Assembly (NCBI RefSeq): GCF_042653545.1
Contig: NZ_JBHSIS010000022.1
Coordinates: forward strand, 1 to 64,000
Direction: 5' to 3'
DNA from: Actinophytocola glycyrrhizae
Lineage (GTDB): Bacteria > Actinomycetota > Actinomycetes > Mycobacteriales > Pseudonocardiaceae
DNA length: 64,000 bases
The position numbers and the translations under genes were made by a program. The number at the start of each line of letters is the position of its first letter. Within the stretch, counting starts at the first letter, position 1. This document shows positions 42,465 through 50,007 of this stretch, one piece after another. The notes under the pieces were generated by a model. It made no database searches, was not told where the DNA came from, and worked only from the letters and a program-made list of their open reading frames with translations.

Positions 42465-42860
42465 GCCCGCTTCGCGGGCTGCGCGGGTTTTCGCCCCGCG
42501 GGCGTTGCGCGCCCGCGCGGGGCGGGGGTCCGCGTAGCGGGGCCGGTCGTTGATCAACGGCGCGTGCGGGACATTGGTGGTGTCGTGAATGGGCCGTTCA
42601 GGGCGCTGGGCGCTGTGAATGTGCCATTGAGGGCATGGGGTGTGCCGTGAACGCGCCTTTCGCGGCGTGCCCGCTTCGCGGGCTTCGCCCTGCGGGCGCT
42701 GCTCGCCCGCGCGCGGCGCGGCCCGCGTAGCGGGGCCGGTCCTTGATCAACGGAACATTTGGGACATCGGTGGTGCCGTGAATGGGCCATTCAGGGGCGC
42801 TGGGCGCCGTGAATGTGCCATTGAGGGCATGTCGTGTGCCGTCAATGCGCCTTTCACGGC
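42465..42860. repeat. Tandem duplication of a block of about 200 bp
   Basis: Two diverged direct copies, 42465-42668 and 42669-42860. Each starts with GCCCGCTTCGCGGGC, passes through CCGCGTAGCGGGGCCGGT and TTGATCAACGG, then GTGAATGGGCC, GTGAATGTGCCATTGAGGGC and a closing GCGCCTTTC. The second half of each copy itself contains short alternating motifs (GTGAATG, CATTGAGGGCAT, GTGCCGT). No coding potential is visible. Confidence 0.8.
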
Positions 42861-43042
42861 ATCCGGCTCCCTCGGGAGGTGGCGTCGCGGTAGCGGGGGG
42901 CGTGGGGTGTCACTCAGCGTCGTCGCTCTCGGCCATCCGGCTGGTCCGGCGTGTTCATGATCTTGGCGGCGGCAATTGCCGGGTAGACTTGGCTTCGGCC
43001 CGCAGGGCGTGGGCCGGGGGAGGGACGACGCGAAGGAACGCC

Positions 43043-43663
43043 GTGTCCCAGATCGCCGAGCGGAAACCAGTCCGCCGACAGATCGACAAGTTCGCTGTGC
43101 GTCGTGCGCAGCTTGCCAATTCCGCGCTCCGCACGCTCTCGAAGCTGGGGTACGCGGGCACCAGTCTCCGTGACATCGCCGAGAACTCCGAGTTCTCCCA
43201 CGGGGTTCTGCACTACTACTTCCGCGACAAGGTCGACCTCATCACCTACTGCGTGCGCCAGTACAAGGCCGCGTCGGTTGCGCGTTACGACCAGGTCGTC
43301 GCGGTCTCGACCACGCCGGACGAGCTGCGTGACCAGTGGATCGGCGCGATGGTCGCCACCCTGCGCCAGGACGCGCCCATGCACCGCCTCTGGTACGACC
43401 TGCGCAACCAGAGCATGTTCTCCGAGGCGTTCCGGGAGGACGTTCGTGCCATCGACTCAAGTCTGGAGCGGATGATCGGCCGGATCTTCGGCCACTACGC
43501 GCAGTTGGCCGGCCTACGGCTCACGACGTCGGCCTACCTGGCCTATGCCCTGGTGGACGGCGTGTTCCAGAACGCGCTGCTCGGGCACCTGTCCGGGGAC
43601 GAGCGCGCGACCGCCGACCTGCCCGAACACCTCTCGTTCGTGCTCGACCGGGTGGTGCGGTGA
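43043..43663 (+). CDS. TetR family regulator (BetI-like)
   Basis: Regulator of 206 residues. The helix-turn-helix is in LRTLSKLGYAGTSLRDIAEN, followed by SEFSHGVLHYYFRDKVDLI, and a TetR_C_6-like C-terminal domain follows (LRDQWIGAMVATLRQDAP). GTG 43043 has AAGGAA just upstream; a longer in-frame extension runs back through the repeat block and is not credible. The last 150 bp of the gene are read in antisense by the convergent membrane-protein gene. Targets are unknown. Confidence 0.9.
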   Translation: MSQIAERKPVRRQIDKFAVRRAQLANSALRTLSKLGYAGTSLRDIAENSEFSHGVLHYYFRDKVDLITYCVRQYKAASVARYDQVVAVSTTPDELRDQWIGAMVATLRQDAPMHRLWYDLRNQSMFSEAFREDVRAIDSSLERMIGRIFGHYAQLAGLRLTTSAYLAYALVDGVFQNALLGHLSGDERATADLPEHLSFVLDRVVR

Positions 43664-44692
43664 CGGCCGGCGCAGCACCAGCCAGCACAGCAGCCCGACC
43701 GGGATGATCAGCCAGCAGGACAGCAGCCGGTAGACCAGTACGGTCGCCGCCGCGGCCGCCTCGCCCGCGCCCGCGGAGACCAGGCCGGCCAGCAGGCTCA
43801 CCTCGATCACGCCGATCCCGCCCGGGGTCAGCGGCAGTTGCCGGACGATCTGCACGGTCAGGTACACCGCGCCGATCTCCACCATGCCCACCGGCAGCCC
43901 GAACGCGCGGGCCACCGCGTACAGGCAGAGCAGGTCGGTCAGCCAGTTCGCGACCGCGGCACCCAGCGCGAGCGTCCAGTGCCTGCCGTCGACCTCGCGT
44001 GAGCTGGCGAGCGCGTCGGTCACCGGGCGCAGCAGCGGCGCGAGCCGCGGCCAGCGTGCCGTGACCGGGCGGTGTGCGCGTGGCCGGTGCGGGTGGATCT
44101 GTGCGCTCGAGTGCCACGCCAACAGCCCGACGAACGCGATCAGCACGGTCGACAAGGCCACCGCGACCGGTGCGACGCCGGGGTGCTCCCGCCACGCCAG
44201 ACCGAGGTGCACGGCGGTGGCGGCGAGCGCGCCCGTCGCGTACAGCAGTGCCAGAGCGGCGAAGGACAACAGGCCCGACAGCACCATCACGGTCGCGGCC
44301 GTGCGTTTGCTCGCGCCGTCGGTGCGGAACCGGCGGAACGCGTACGCCGCCGACACGGCCGAGCCGGCCGGGAGGCTGATCGCGATGGCGGAGCGGCTGT
44401 AGGACAGGGCGAGCGCGCGGTGGCGTGGCATCCGCACGCCGAACGCGGTGAGCAGGCGGCGTTGCTGGTGGGCGAACATGGCCATGGAGACGAACTCCGC
44501 ACCCGCCGCGACGGCGAGCCAGCCCGCGTCGGCGCCCGCGAGGGCCTCGCCCACCGCTGCGGCACTCGGCAGGTTGCCATGCAGGAAGAACGCGGCGACC
44601 ATCAGGACCAGCACCACCGCGGCGGCTTTCAGCGCGCCGGTCAGTACCGGGTGGCTGTGCTTGTTCCTGGCCGGTTCGTCCCCCTCGGGCAT
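43514..44692 (-). CDS. Lysylphosphatidylglycerol synthase-like (UPF0104) membrane protein
   Basis: Integral membrane protein of 392 residues with about eight hydrophobic helices, of the LPG synthase TM/AglD-like family. Landmarks are FVSMAMFAHQQRRLL, LSYSRSAIAISLPAGSAVSAAYAF and the late LPLTPGGIGVIEVSLLAGL. ATG 44692 follows GGAGG by 5 bases. The last 50 or so residues (after LVLRRPSPHHP) are hydrophilic, atypical and antisense to the TetR gene, so the functional protein probably ends near there. A flippase-like role in lipid or isoprenoid handling is family-based. Confidence 0.88.
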   Translation of the reverse strand: MPEGDEPARNKHSHPVLTGALKAAAVVLVLMVAAFFLHGNLPSAAAVGEALAGADAGWLAVAAGAEFVSMAMFAHQQRRLLTAFGVRMPRHRALALSYSRSAIAISLPAGSAVSAAYAFRRFRTDGASKRTAATVMVLSGLLSFAALALLYATGALAATAVHLGLAWREHPGVAPVAVALSTVLIAFVGLLAWHSSAQIHPHRPRAHRPVTARWPRLAPLLRPVTDALASSREVDGRHWTLALGAAVANWLTDLLCLYAVARAFGLPVGMVEIGAVYLTVQIVRQLPLTPGGIGVIEVSLLAGLVSAGAGEAAAAATVLVYRLLSCWLIIPVGLLCWLVLRRPSPHHPVEHEREVFGQVGGRALVPGQVPEQRVLEHAVHQGIGQVGRRREP

Positions 44693-44804
44693 GGCCGCCT
44701 CCGATTTCAACCTACGTTGAATGGTCCTCCGTGCCTGCCGTCCGGTCAATCGAAAAGATGAGCCCGAACGGGGTAACGTCGGCCACAGTGCATAGGCTTC
44801 CCCT

Positions 44805-45569
44805 GTGGCACGTAGCGATGGCAGGAACGACGACCAGCTCAGGGACATCAAGCTCACTCGTGGTTTTCAGATCTGGCCGGCCGGTTCGGTGCTGGTCGAG
44901 TTCGGCAAGACCAGAGTGCTGTGCGCGGCGAGCGTGACCGAGGGCGTGCCGCGCTGGCGCAAGGGCTCCGGTCTCGGCTGGGTGACCGCGGAGTACGCGA
45001 TGCTGCCGTCCGCGACCAACACCCGAGGTGACCGGGAGTCGGTCAAGGGCCGCGTCGGCGGCCGCACCCACGAGATCAGCCGCCTCATCGGCCGTTCGCT
45101 GCGGGCGTGCATCGACCTGGCCGCCCTCGGCGAGAACACGATCGTGATCGACTGCGACGTCATCCAGGCCGACGGCGGCACCCGCACCGCGGCGATCACC
45201 GGCGGCTACGTCGCGCTGGCCGACGCGGTCACGTGGCTGGGCGCCGCGGGCAGGCTCGCCGACCCGCAGCCGCTGTCGTGCGCGGTGCAGGCGATCAGCG
45301 TCGGCGTTGTCGACGGCCGCGTGCGGCTCGACCTGCCGTACGAGGAGGACGCGCGCGCGGAGGTCGACATGAACGTCGTCGCCACCGACGCCGGCACCAT
45401 CATCGAGGTGCAGGGCACCGGCGAGGGTGCCACGTTCACCCGCTCCACGCTCGACCGCATGCTCGACCTGGCGCTCGGGGGCTGCGCGGAGATCAACGCG
45501 CTGCAGACCTCGGTGCTGGCCGAGCCGTACCCCGGCGAACTGCCCACTCCGAAGGCGGTCCGGTCATGA
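44805..45569 (+). CDS. rph: Ribonuclease PH
   Basis: Phosphorolytic 3' exoribonuclease for tRNA maturation, 254 residues. Family blocks are all present: GSVLVEFGKTRVLCAASV, GWVTAEYAMLPSATNTR, RSLRACIDLAALGENTIVID (core IGRSLRACIDL), DCDVIQADGGTRTAAITGG and the C-terminal MNVVATDAGTIIEVQGTGEG. GTG 44805 has no Shine-Dalgarno sequence, so a leaderless transcript is possible. It overlaps rdgB by 4 bases. Confidence 0.96.
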   Translation: MARSDGRNDDQLRDIKLTRGFQIWPAGSVLVEFGKTRVLCAASVTEGVPRWRKGSGLGWVTAEYAMLPSATNTRGDRESVKGRVGGRTHEISRLIGRSLRACIDLAALGENTIVIDCDVIQADGGTRTAAITGGYVALADAVTWLGAAGRLADPQPLSCAVQAISVGVVDGRVRLDLPYEEDARAEVDMNVVATDAGTIIEVQGTGEGATFTRSTLDRMLDLALGGCAEINALQTSVLAEPYPGELPTPKAVRS

Positions 45570-46177
45570 GTACCCAGCTGCTCGTCGCGTCCCGCAACGC
45601 CAAGAAGCTCCAGGAGATGCGCCGCATCATCGAGCGGGCAGGCATCGAGGGCGTGACCGTCGTGGGCCTCGACGAGGTGCCGCCGTTCGAGGAGGCGCCG
45701 GAGACCGGCGCGACGTTCGAGGACAACGCCGTCGCCAAGGCCCGCGACGCGGCCGCCGCGACCGGGCTGCCCACCGTGGCCGACGACTCCGGTATCTCGG
45801 TCGACGCGCTGAACGGCATGCCCGGCGTGCTGTCCGCGCGGTGGGCCGGCAGCGCCCGCTCCGACCAGGCGAACCTCGAACTGGTGCTGGAGCAGGTCGC
45901 GGACGTGCCGGACGAGCGCCTCGGCGCCCAGTTCGTGTGCGCGACCGCGCTCGTGCTCACCGACGGCACGGAGATCGTCGTGCGTGGGGTCTGGCCGGGC
46001 ACACTGGTGCGCAAACCCCGTGGCACCAACGGTTTCGGCTACGACCCGATCTTCGTGCCGGACGGCGAGACCCGGACGTCGGCGGAGCTGCTGACCGAGG
46101 AGAAGGACGCGATCTCCCATCGGGGCCGCGCGCTGTCGCTGCTGCTGCCCCACCTGCGCAGTCTCGGCGACCGCTGA
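45566..46177 (+). CDS. rdgB: Non-canonical purine NTP pyrophosphatase (RdgB/HAM1)
   Basis: House-cleaning enzyme that hydrolyses XTP, dITP and similar nucleotides to monophosphates; 203 residues. Signature motifs: LLVASRNAKKLQEM, GATFEDNAVAKARDAA, VADDSGISVDALNGMPGVLSAR (core DDSGISVDAL), GTNGFGYDPIFVPDG and SHRGRALSLL. Its ATG overlaps the rph stop (ATGA), an operon found widely in actinobacteria. It ends one base before the convergent lipoprotein gene. Confidence 0.96.
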   Translation: MSTQLLVASRNAKKLQEMRRIIERAGIEGVTVVGLDEVPPFEEAPETGATFEDNAVAKARDAAAATGLPTVADDSGISVDALNGMPGVLSARWAGSARSDQANLELVLEQVADVPDERLGAQFVCATALVLTDGTEIVVRGVWPGTLVRKPRGTNGFGYDPIFVPDGETRTSAELLTEEKDAISHRGRALSLLLPHLRSLGDR

Positions 46178-46178
46178 C

Positions 46179-47105
46179 TCACGTCTCGGGCAGCGCCTCG
46201 GCCAGCGCGTTAGCCGCGGCCGTCACCGAGTCCGCGCTCGTCCGCCACCCGGAACCGAGCGGGTGCTCGGTCAGCAGGACCACGACGTAGCGCCAGTCCT
46301 CGCCGACGAGCCCGGTGCTGTGCAGCACCATCGCGTGTTCGTTGTTCCCCCAGCCCTGCTTGATCGCCCACTGGGCGTCGAGCCCGTCGGGGATCCCGAA
46401 GTGCTGGTAGAACTCGTCGGCCGCGTACTCGGGAGCCCGCGCGAGCGCGTCCACCACAAGGCGGCGGTCCTCGGACGGCATGTGTTCCATGACGTACCGG
46501 TAGATCCGCACGACGTCGTCCGGGCTGACCTTGACCTCGCCCCACTTGCCGGCGAGCTCGGGTGCCTCGGTGTCCGCCAGGCCGACCAGCCGCACGACCC
46601 TCGGGACGAGGTCCGGCCCGAGCTTCACCCAGAACGAGCTGGCGATCTCGTCGTCGCTCACCGTCAGCATCCGTACGAGCTGTCGCCGCTCCGACGAGCT
46701 GACCCCCTGGTGCAGCGCGTCGATCGCGATCATCAGCTTGACCAGCGACGCCGACCGGAACTGCCGGTCCGCGTTGACCGACAGCCGCGCTCCGTTGCTC
46801 ACCCGGTCGAACACCACCGCCCCCAGCGTCGTGTTCGGCTCCACCTTCCTGGCCGCTGCCTCCGGCAGCGCAGGCTCGATCGCGGGTACGTCCGGATTGG
46901 CCGGGGGCTGCGTCGGTGTCGTCCCCGTCCCCGTCCCCGTCTTCGGCAGCGGCAATGGCTGGGGCGCCGCTGGTGCGGGCGCCGCCAGGATCACCGGATC
47001 GCCGACGGAGGCGGACGGACGCGCGCCGCAGCCGCTGCCGACCACCACAGTGGTGGCCGCCAGAACGGCGAGGATCGCGACGCGGCGGGCAGCATGGTTG
47101 AGCAT
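46179..47105 (-). CDS. Beta-lactamase-fold serine hydrolase lipoprotein
   Basis: Lipoprotein of 308 residues with lipobox-like GSGC after a signal peptide (VAILAVLAATTVVVGSGC), a Pro-rich linker with TGTGTGTTPTQPP, and a class A beta-lactamase-like domain. The active-site triad of motifs is SLVK (SxxK), SDD in MLTVSDDEIASSFW (SDN equivalent) and KQG in AIKQGWGNNEH (KTG equivalent). Several changes from true beta-lactamases suggest a cell-wall hydrolase or a non-resistance role. ATG 47105 is the start. Confidence 0.85.
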   Translation of the reverse strand: MLNHAARRVAILAVLAATTVVVGSGCGARPSASVGDPVILAAPAPAAPQPLPLPKTGTGTGTTPTQPPANPDVPAIEPALPEAAARKVEPNTTLGAVVFDRVSNGARLSVNADRQFRSASLVKLMIAIDALHQGVSSSERRQLVRMLTVSDDEIASSFWVKLGPDLVPRVVRLVGLADTEAPELAGKWGEVKVSPDDVVRIYRYVMEHMPSEDRRLVVDALARAPEYAADEFYQHFGIPDGLDAQWAIKQGWGNNEHAMVLHSTGLVGEDWRYVVVLLTEHPLGSGWRTSADSVTAAANALAEALPET

Positions 47106-47234
47106 GCCTTGAATACGCCGCCTGGTTCGGCGAAGTTGACCCGGTCGCGCGGCAACTTTTCGCACGTCTGTGACGTACGCGTGCCGCACACGTCAGGTTG
47201 CCCTCGGTTCTGTTTCAGTTGTGTGGCGGGCGAA

Positions 47235-47702
47235 TCAGACGTTCAAGTCCCGCCGCAGCTTCGCCACGTGACCGGTCGCTCGCACGTTGTACATCGCCTT
47301 CGCGATCTTGCCGTCCGGGTCGACGACGAACGTGGAGCGGATCACACCCATGATCTTGCGCCCGTAGTTCAGCTTCTCCCCGTACGCGCCCCACGCGGTG
47401 AGCACCTCGCGGTTCTCGTCCGACAGCAGCGGGAACGTGAGCCCCTCGTCGGCGACGAACTTGGCGAGCTTCGCGGGCTTGTCGGGCGAGATGCCAAGGA
47501 CCGCGAACCCGGCGTCGTTCAGCTCGGCCAGGTTGTCACGGAAGTCGCACGCCTGCTTGGTGCAGCCGGGCGTGCCGGCGCTGGGGTAGAAGTAGACGAC
47601 GACGTGCTTGCCCCGGTAGTCGGACAGCGACACCTGGGCGCCCTCCGAGTCGGGCAGCGTGAAGCCGGGGGCGGCGTCGCCCTCGGCGAGTCGGTTGCTC
47701 AT
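47235..47702 (-). CDS. bcp: Thiol peroxidase of the BCP/peroxiredoxin Q type
   Basis: Reduces hydrogen peroxide and organic peroxides with thioredoxin; 155 residues. The peroxidatic Cys is in AGTPGCTKQACDFRD and the resolving Cys follows five residues later, the atypical two-Cys arrangement. Other blocks: VVVYFYPSAG, LGISPDKPAKLAKF and RSTFVVDPDGKI. ATG 47702 is the start. The product is cytosolic. Confidence 0.96.
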   Translation of the reverse strand: MSNRLAEGDAAPGFTLPDSEGAQVSLSDYRGKHVVVYFYPSAGTPGCTKQACDFRDNLAELNDAGFAVLGISPDKPAKLAKFVADEGLTFPLLSDENREVLTAWGAYGEKLNYGRKIMGVIRSTFVVDPDGKIAKAMYNVRATGHVAKLRRDLNV

Positions 47703-47737
47703 GGCGGGGACGTTATCCGGTGGCACCGACAATTTGT

Positions 47738-48274
47738 TCAGACCGTGCCGTCGAAGATGGGGATCGCACTGGCGGCGGACGACGCGGGCCGCACCGCGAC
47801 CCGCACCACGCATGGTTTGCTCGGCACCCCGAACGCGACAGCGAACCGCAGGGTGTCACTCGGCGGCACCTCGTCGATGGCCCCGACCACGCCGGTGTAC
47901 CCCTGCGTCGAGTCGACGACCTGGACGGCGGCGGCCCCGTCCGCGGTGGCGACGAACGACATCTGTGCGGGCCGGTAGACCGTGTCGCTGCCGTTCTCGA
48001 TGAGCAGCTCGAACGCCACCGCCCGCGCCGCCCTCGGGTACGCGGTGTCGGTGGGCGTGAACGACGTCGGCGCCGACACCGTGAGAGTGATCCCCTCAGC
48101 GAGTGAACGCACGAGCCCACCCGACGCGAGATCGGACCGCTCGGCGGCCACCGTGGGGTCGGGGGTGGTCAGCGACTGGCGCACGCTGCCGTCGTCGTCG
48201 GCCGCGTGACCAGCGCCGCAGGCCGTCAGGACCAGCAGAACGCATGCCGCGACCGCAAGTCTGACCACTGGCAC
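47738..48274 (-). CDS. Hypothetical lipoprotein with immunoglobulin-like domain
   Basis: Lipoprotein of 178 residues with lipobox LTAC at residues 16-19. The mature part has the beta-strand pattern of DUF4352-like domains (LTVSAPTSFTPTD, AVAFELLIENGSDTVYRPAQM, LRFAVAFGVP). Such proteins are anchored outside the membrane; partners are unknown. No operon structure is evident. Confidence 0.78.
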   Translation of the reverse strand: MPVVRLAVAACVLLVLTACGAGHAADDDGSVRQSLTTPDPTVAAERSDLASGGLVRSLAEGITLTVSAPTSFTPTDTAYPRAARAVAFELLIENGSDTVYRPAQMSFVATADGAAAVQVVDSTQGYTGVVGAIDEVPPSDTLRFAVAFGVPSKPCVVRVAVRPASSAASAIPIFDGTV

Positions 48275-48417
48275 GAAGGGGCCCCTTCCAGGGGGAGATC
48301 GGTACGTCTGAATGCACTATGCCGGTGCGACAGCTGGTGCAGGGGTCCGTTGCCGGACCTGGTGTCCAGCCGTGGCCGAGCTGTGACCAGAGCGCCACCA
48401 GGAGTGACCGACGCCAC

Positions 48418-48591
48418 TCACGCAGCGAGCGCGAAGAACAGCACGAAGACTGCCATGGTCACTATGAAGAAGGTGATCAACCACCCGAAGTCACGCCAGG
48501 GGGAGATCGCCTTGCTGTCCTCGCCGGGCACGTAGACCCCACGCTCCTCGAACCGGTCAACGAGCCGCACGAAGAGGTGCGGTAACCGCAT
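48418..48591 (-). CDS. Small single-span membrane protein
   Basis: Protein of 57 residues: a basic N-terminal helix (MRLPHLFVRLVDRFEERGVY), a short linker and one C-terminal transmembrane helix (FGWLITFFIVTMAVFVLFFA). ATG 48591 is used; an in-frame ATG five codons upstream is possible. It lies 212 bp upstream of the tRNA gene on the opposite strand. Function unknown. The stretch 48592-48802 otherwise shows no gene. Confidence 0.6.
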   Translation of the reverse strand: MRLPHLFVRLVDRFEERGVYVPGEDSKAISPWRDFGWLITFFIVTMAVFVLFFALAA

Positions 48592-48802
48592 ACCGGGCCT
48601 CCTCACCTGCCGTACAGGAATGGTGCCACGCGACCAGTCCGTACGCGCAGTAGACCTTGCACGCGTCCCCGTCGCTCTCGCTGTTCACCGCGAACCCTGT
48701 GCGAACCCATTTGGTCACTGACGGTGAGATCGTAGCCAGTCCAGGCCCGGATGGTGTTGGTCCGGCCACCCCACGCCCGGCTACGCTGTCACCGCACCAC
48801 CC

Positions 48803-48876
48803 GGGGCCGTAGCCCAACAGGCAGAGGCACTGGATTTAGGTTCCAGCCAGTGAGGGTTCGACTCCCTTCGGCCCCA
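48803..48876 (+). tRNA. tRNA with anticodon UAG (Leu by codon), short variable loop
   Basis: A 74-nt cloverleaf: acceptor stem GGGGCCG with CGGCCCC and discriminator A; a Leu-like D-arm with a 3-bp stem GCC/GGC around a loop containing GGCAGA; anticodon stem CTGGA/TCCAG with loop TTTAGGT, hence anticodon UAG (48837-48839); a 5-nt variable loop; T-arm GAGGG-TTCGACT-CCCTT. CCA is not encoded. UAG reads the Leu codon CUA, but bacterial tRNA-Leu normally has a long variable arm, which is absent here. The 3' part from the anticodon arm on serves as the left attachment site of the island. Confidence 0.9.
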
Positions 48877-48877
48877 C
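48833..48877 (+). repeat. Left attachment site (in the tRNA 3' part)
   Basis: 45 bp from the anticodon stem (starting GATTTAGGTTCCAGCCAG) to one base past the tRNA end (CGGCCCCAC). Identical to 54597-54641. Integration at the 3' half of a tRNA gene that restores an intact tRNA is the usual pattern of tyrosine recombinases. Confidence 0.9.
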
Positions 48878-49057
48878 TACTTCTACCAGCTGCGACGGTC
48901 TAAACAAGATCGCACAACTTGATCATAGAAGCCTTGTGCTCCGTTGATGTCTAGAATCCACGCGGGGCGAAGACTGAGTCTTCATGTCCAAGTTCAGATG
49001 CAGGCGGGTGAAGATACCATCGATCAACCGCTTGGTATCGACTCCTGGGCAGGAGCT

Positions 49058-49777
49058 ATGAACAGAGAGCTGGCACTAGCGACGCACCGTAAGTCCTGGC
49101 GGCCAGACAGCTTCCTGTTCCAGCTCGGCAGCGGCACCCTCGGGAACCTGATCTCAGCAGGCCGTATGGTTGAGTTTCATGCGGGCAACACCCTGATTAC
49201 CGAGGGTGATACGGATACATCCGTCTACCTGCTGCTGTCGTCATGCGTCAAAGTCACTGCGCGGCTAGGCGAGGTTGGGGAAGCGCTGCTAGCTGTCCGG
49301 TTCGGCGGTGATCTCGTGGGTGAGCTAGCCGCTGTCGATGCGCGACAGAGATCTGCCACGGTGAGGGCCTGCGGGCGCACGCCAGTAACTGCAAGCAAAC
49401 TCGATCGCGTTGACTTCATCGCGATTCTCCGTGATGATCCGAGCGGGATGCTTGCATTGAGCGCCTACATGAGCGGCAAGCTGCGGTCCGCCACGCGACG
49501 CCGCGTCGACTACACCGGTTGTCCGCCGGCGGTACGTCTGGCCAGGGTTCTCCGCGAACTGGTGGAGACCCACGGGAATGGCAGTACGGGCGCTGGATTG
49601 ATCATCGGCGTAGACCTGACCCAGATCGAGCTAGGCACTCTGGTTGGTGTCAAACGAGCTAGTGCAGAGCGAGCGTTACGGGACCTCCGCCGAGCCGGCC
49701 TCATCGATACTGGCGGTAAGCGGCTCCTGGTTCGCGACATCGGTTCCCTAATCCGGTTCGCCGAGCAAGGTACCTGA
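49058..49777 (+). CDS. CRP/FNR-type cyclic nucleotide-responsive regulator
   Basis: Regulator of 239 residues. The N-terminal beta-roll (FHAGNTLITEGDTDTSVYLL) contains the phosphate-binding cassette GGDLVGELAAVDARQRSATV at about residues 83-102, with the GE pair (88-89) and RS pair (98-99) that contact cyclic nucleotides in CRP. The C-terminal winged helix-turn-helix (IELGTLVGVKRASAERALRDL) recognises DNA. ATG 49058 lies close to AGGAG; in-frame starts back to 48947 are possible. It is the first gene after the left att site and 230 bp upstream of the cyclase. It probably reads out the cyclase product or host cAMP and controls the operon; this role is inferred. Confidence 0.85.
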   Translation: MNRELALATHRKSWRPDSFLFQLGSGTLGNLISAGRMVEFHAGNTLITEGDTDTSVYLLLSSCVKVTARLGEVGEALLAVRFGGDLVGELAAVDARQRSATVRACGRTPVTASKLDRVDFIAILRDDPSGMLALSAYMSGKLRSATRRRVDYTGCPPAVRLARVLRELVETHGNGSTGAGLIIGVDLTQIELGTLVGVKRASAERALRDLRRAGLIDTGGKRLLVRDIGSLIRFAEQGT

Positions 49778-50007
49778 CGGGACGAGTGATCCATCTTTTG
49801 ATGGGTTTGTTGCGCTTGTCGTCGACCGGCGCCGAAGCTGATGACACGCACATCGCAGGAACGTTACTTGACGTAGCACTGACTACAGAAGGTTACCGGT
49901 GCTGCTGTATGCGCCATTGGTCTACGACTGTTGGTGGCTGTTCATGGACCACCTTGCGTATGCTAATAACAAATTTGTAACTACTACCGTGTAAGTAGGC
50001 GCGGAAC
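49778..50007 (+). promoter_or_regulatory. Upstream region of the cyclase operon
   Basis: A small hairpin CCATC-TTTT-GATGG (49791-49804) may end the regulator transcript. Near the cyclase start the DNA becomes AT-rich and holds the perfect palindrome ACAAATTTGT (49969-49978), 30 bases before the GTG, followed by CTACT...AGTAG (49981-49998). These are the best candidates for promoter and operator. No TGTGA-N6-TCACA site for a classical CRP is present. Confidence 0.45.

Larger units (their letters stand above)
42098..43042. other. 945-bp non-coding stretch with repeats
   Basis: No credible gene is seen. Open frames through it are GC-biased and have no family resemblance. It contains a nested inverted repeat (42246-42418), a duplicated block (42465-42860) and, near its right end, the promoter region of the TetR-like gene that starts at 43043. 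Confidence 0.75.

Noticed and set aside
42098..43042. Long N-terminal extension of the TetR gene through the repeat block
   Set aside because: The extension is repeat-derived and has no ribosome site; TetR proteins begin close to the helix-turn-helix, matching GTG 43043.
46179..47105. True class A beta-lactamase
   Set aside because: SxxK and KxG-like motifs exist, but SDN is SDD and the omega-loop Glu motif is not evident; a general serine hydrolase call is safer.
48557..48817. Open frame running into the tRNA gene on the minus strand
   Set aside because: It overlaps the tRNA and its promoter region and has no family resemblance.
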